Assembly (NCBI RefSeq): GCF_004337985.1
Contig: NW_021940924.1
Coordinates: 1-64,000, forward strand
Source: Pyricularia pennisetigena
Taxonomy: Eukaryota; Ascomycota; Sordariomycetes; Magnaporthales; Pyriculariaceae
Length of the DNA: 64,000 bases
Reading direction: 5' to 3'
Under the pieces are notes generated by a model. The model made no database searches, had not been told where the DNA came from, and saw only the letters and a list, made by a program, of their open reading frames with translations. Position 1 is the first letter of the stretch. Each line of letters starts with the position of its first letter. Positions 63,172-64,000 of the stretch are shown here, in pieces. The translations under genes and the position numbers were made by a program.

Positions 63172-63741
63172 TTGCTTAAAGGGCCCAGGCGGTGGCGAGC
63201 CCATAACGCCAGCAATATCGCATCTCGATGCACCTTTTCCTTGGCATTTACTCTGCTTGTGCCTCAACCTTTTGCAGCGGGCTTTGAAACCCCCGAAAAA
63301 TACGAAACGAGAGAGTTTCCCCGCACGGCCGAGAAAAGGCCGCTTCCCGAGGACTGGGCGATCCGCGGACTTGTGTGGGCAGAAACAGCCTTCCCGGATA
63401 ACCATTTTACCCTCAATAAAAGTATGGGGGAATATGAAAGGACATTCGAAACGCCGTTAATGGGAGAATAGCGTCGCGAAAGGTGTCTGTGGCTTGCGTA
63501 CCAAATCGCCCAGATTGGAACGTCGGGAAACGCCGACAACAAGGGCAAAGAGAGCCGTTGGATCACGTATAATCCCGACACGAAAAAGTTCCGTCCGGCC
63601 GCCAAATACGTGTCAGACGTTAAAATGCGGCCTCCGGTTGCCAAGGCAACGTTTCTGGACGATAAAAACGTCCTCCCAGAGACGGAGCTCGCGGGCATCA
63701 GTTTGGGGCCAGAAAATACATTTGGAGCAATTTCGGTGTAA
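63172..63741 (+). pseudogene. conserved ascomycete hypothetical protein, one stop
   Basis: The frame gives a hydrophobic segment (TFSLAFTLLVPQPFAAGF), then RPLPEDWAIRGLVWAETAFP and YERTFETPLMGE. A TAG stop at 63469-63471 is followed in the same frame by RRERCLWLAYQIAQIG and KESRWITYNPDTKKFRPAAK. I recall the LPEDWAxRGLxWA...RRERCLWL pattern from unnamed ascomycete proteins. The stop replaces a position where Gln is expected; CAG to TAG would be a RIP-type change. After GPENTFGAISV it stops at 63739-63741. No function known. Confidence 0.5.
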
Positions 63742-64000
63742 AAGCAAAAGAGCGACAAGCCGAGCATCATTTAGTCTTCCGACAAAATTCAAAAAAGCAA
63801 TAATTAGGATTGGGGTTTCTAAATAATGGTAAGGAGGTGAAAATATACGAGGAGACCAAATTCTGCAGGTTTGCTACCGGAGTAATTAACTAATTTATCT
63901 CTTTAATCGATAAGAAAAGAAGAAATAAAAGGTCCGCTTTATCGCTTGTTCACTTTGAACACGCAGTTGTTCCAGCATTTGACAACTTAAATCCTCCCGG
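63742..64000. other. no gene supported
   Basis: AT-rich flank; nothing recognised. Confidence 0.4.

Noticed and set aside
1..64000. Starship-type giant element with a tyrosine-recombinase captain
   Set aside because: Accessory-type cargo is present, but no DUF3435-like recombinase frame was seen in the window.

Overview
The window reads as a gene-poor, repeat-rich compartment of a filamentous ascomycete genome, probably of the Sordariomycetes type. The basis is short introns (51-76 bases, GT...CTAAC-like branch...AG) that can be spliced by eye in seven genes. There is also a Ty3 chromovirus, Ty1/copia, LINE and Fot1/pogo debris, and protein families known mainly from fungi: NLR-like STAND proteins, TPR-CHAT proteases, gasdermin-like proteins, CFEM, and coiled-coil/PD-(D/E)XK/kinase-like fusions. 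It is a draft assembly. Single Ns sit at 26931, 28548, 36134 and 43317 and a run of 11 at 21621-21631; three of the single Ns lie exactly at the edge of a duplicated block.

Layout. 0-9 kb: a copia reverse-transcriptase-only fragment abuts a beheaded NACHT/ankyrin gene, followed by solo LTRs, a cysteine-rich scrap and a Fot1/pogo transposase tail. 9-20 kb: two apparently intact single-exon genes (a conserved unknown and an aminoglycoside-phosphotransferase-fold protein). Next comes a CHAT protease gene decapitated by LINE-like sequence and a same-strand gene that I interpret as a fungal gasdermin. Then follow a cysteine-depleted CFEM relic, a broken HhH-GPD glycosylase and a large coiled-coil/nuclease-like/kinase-like gene. 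20-36 kb: duplicated blocks, LINE remnants, a J-domain/zinc-finger gene cut by an N, an NB-ARC/TPR NLR fragment, and an intact three-exon Ulp1-type cysteine protease gene whose 3' end also exists as a truncated copy. 36-49 kb: a degenerate restriction-like nuclease gene, a broken MFS transporter, a partial fungal rhodopsin-like gene, an intact secreted FAD/BBE oxidase and an intact three-exon four-helix membrane protein. 50-57 kb: a young chromovirus (two 193-base LTRs I read as identical, 5-base target duplication, open gag and pol) inserted in the FAD-binding region of a ferric-reductase-like gene. 57-64 kb: a Tad-like LINE 3' end, small repeats and a pseudogene.

Function. The most interesting unit is the CHAT plus gasdermin-like pair at 12.6-15.0 kb. 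It matches the established logic of a protease that trims the C-terminal tail of a pore-forming gasdermin to trigger regulated cell death, as in fungal allorecognition and bacterial anti-phage defence. Two NLR fragments and a CFEM relic nearby suggest a decaying allorecognition and cell-surface gene neighbourhood. The chromovirus shows three expression or replication signals: a canonical -1 frameshift heptamer with a stem 6 bases downstream, a primer-binding site complementary to its own LTR (self-priming), and a leader hairpin.

Much of the rest is relic sequence. Several genes carry a single TAG stop that fits a CpA-to-TpA (RIP-type) change. Everything here was read by eye; family assignments without named residues are tentative.
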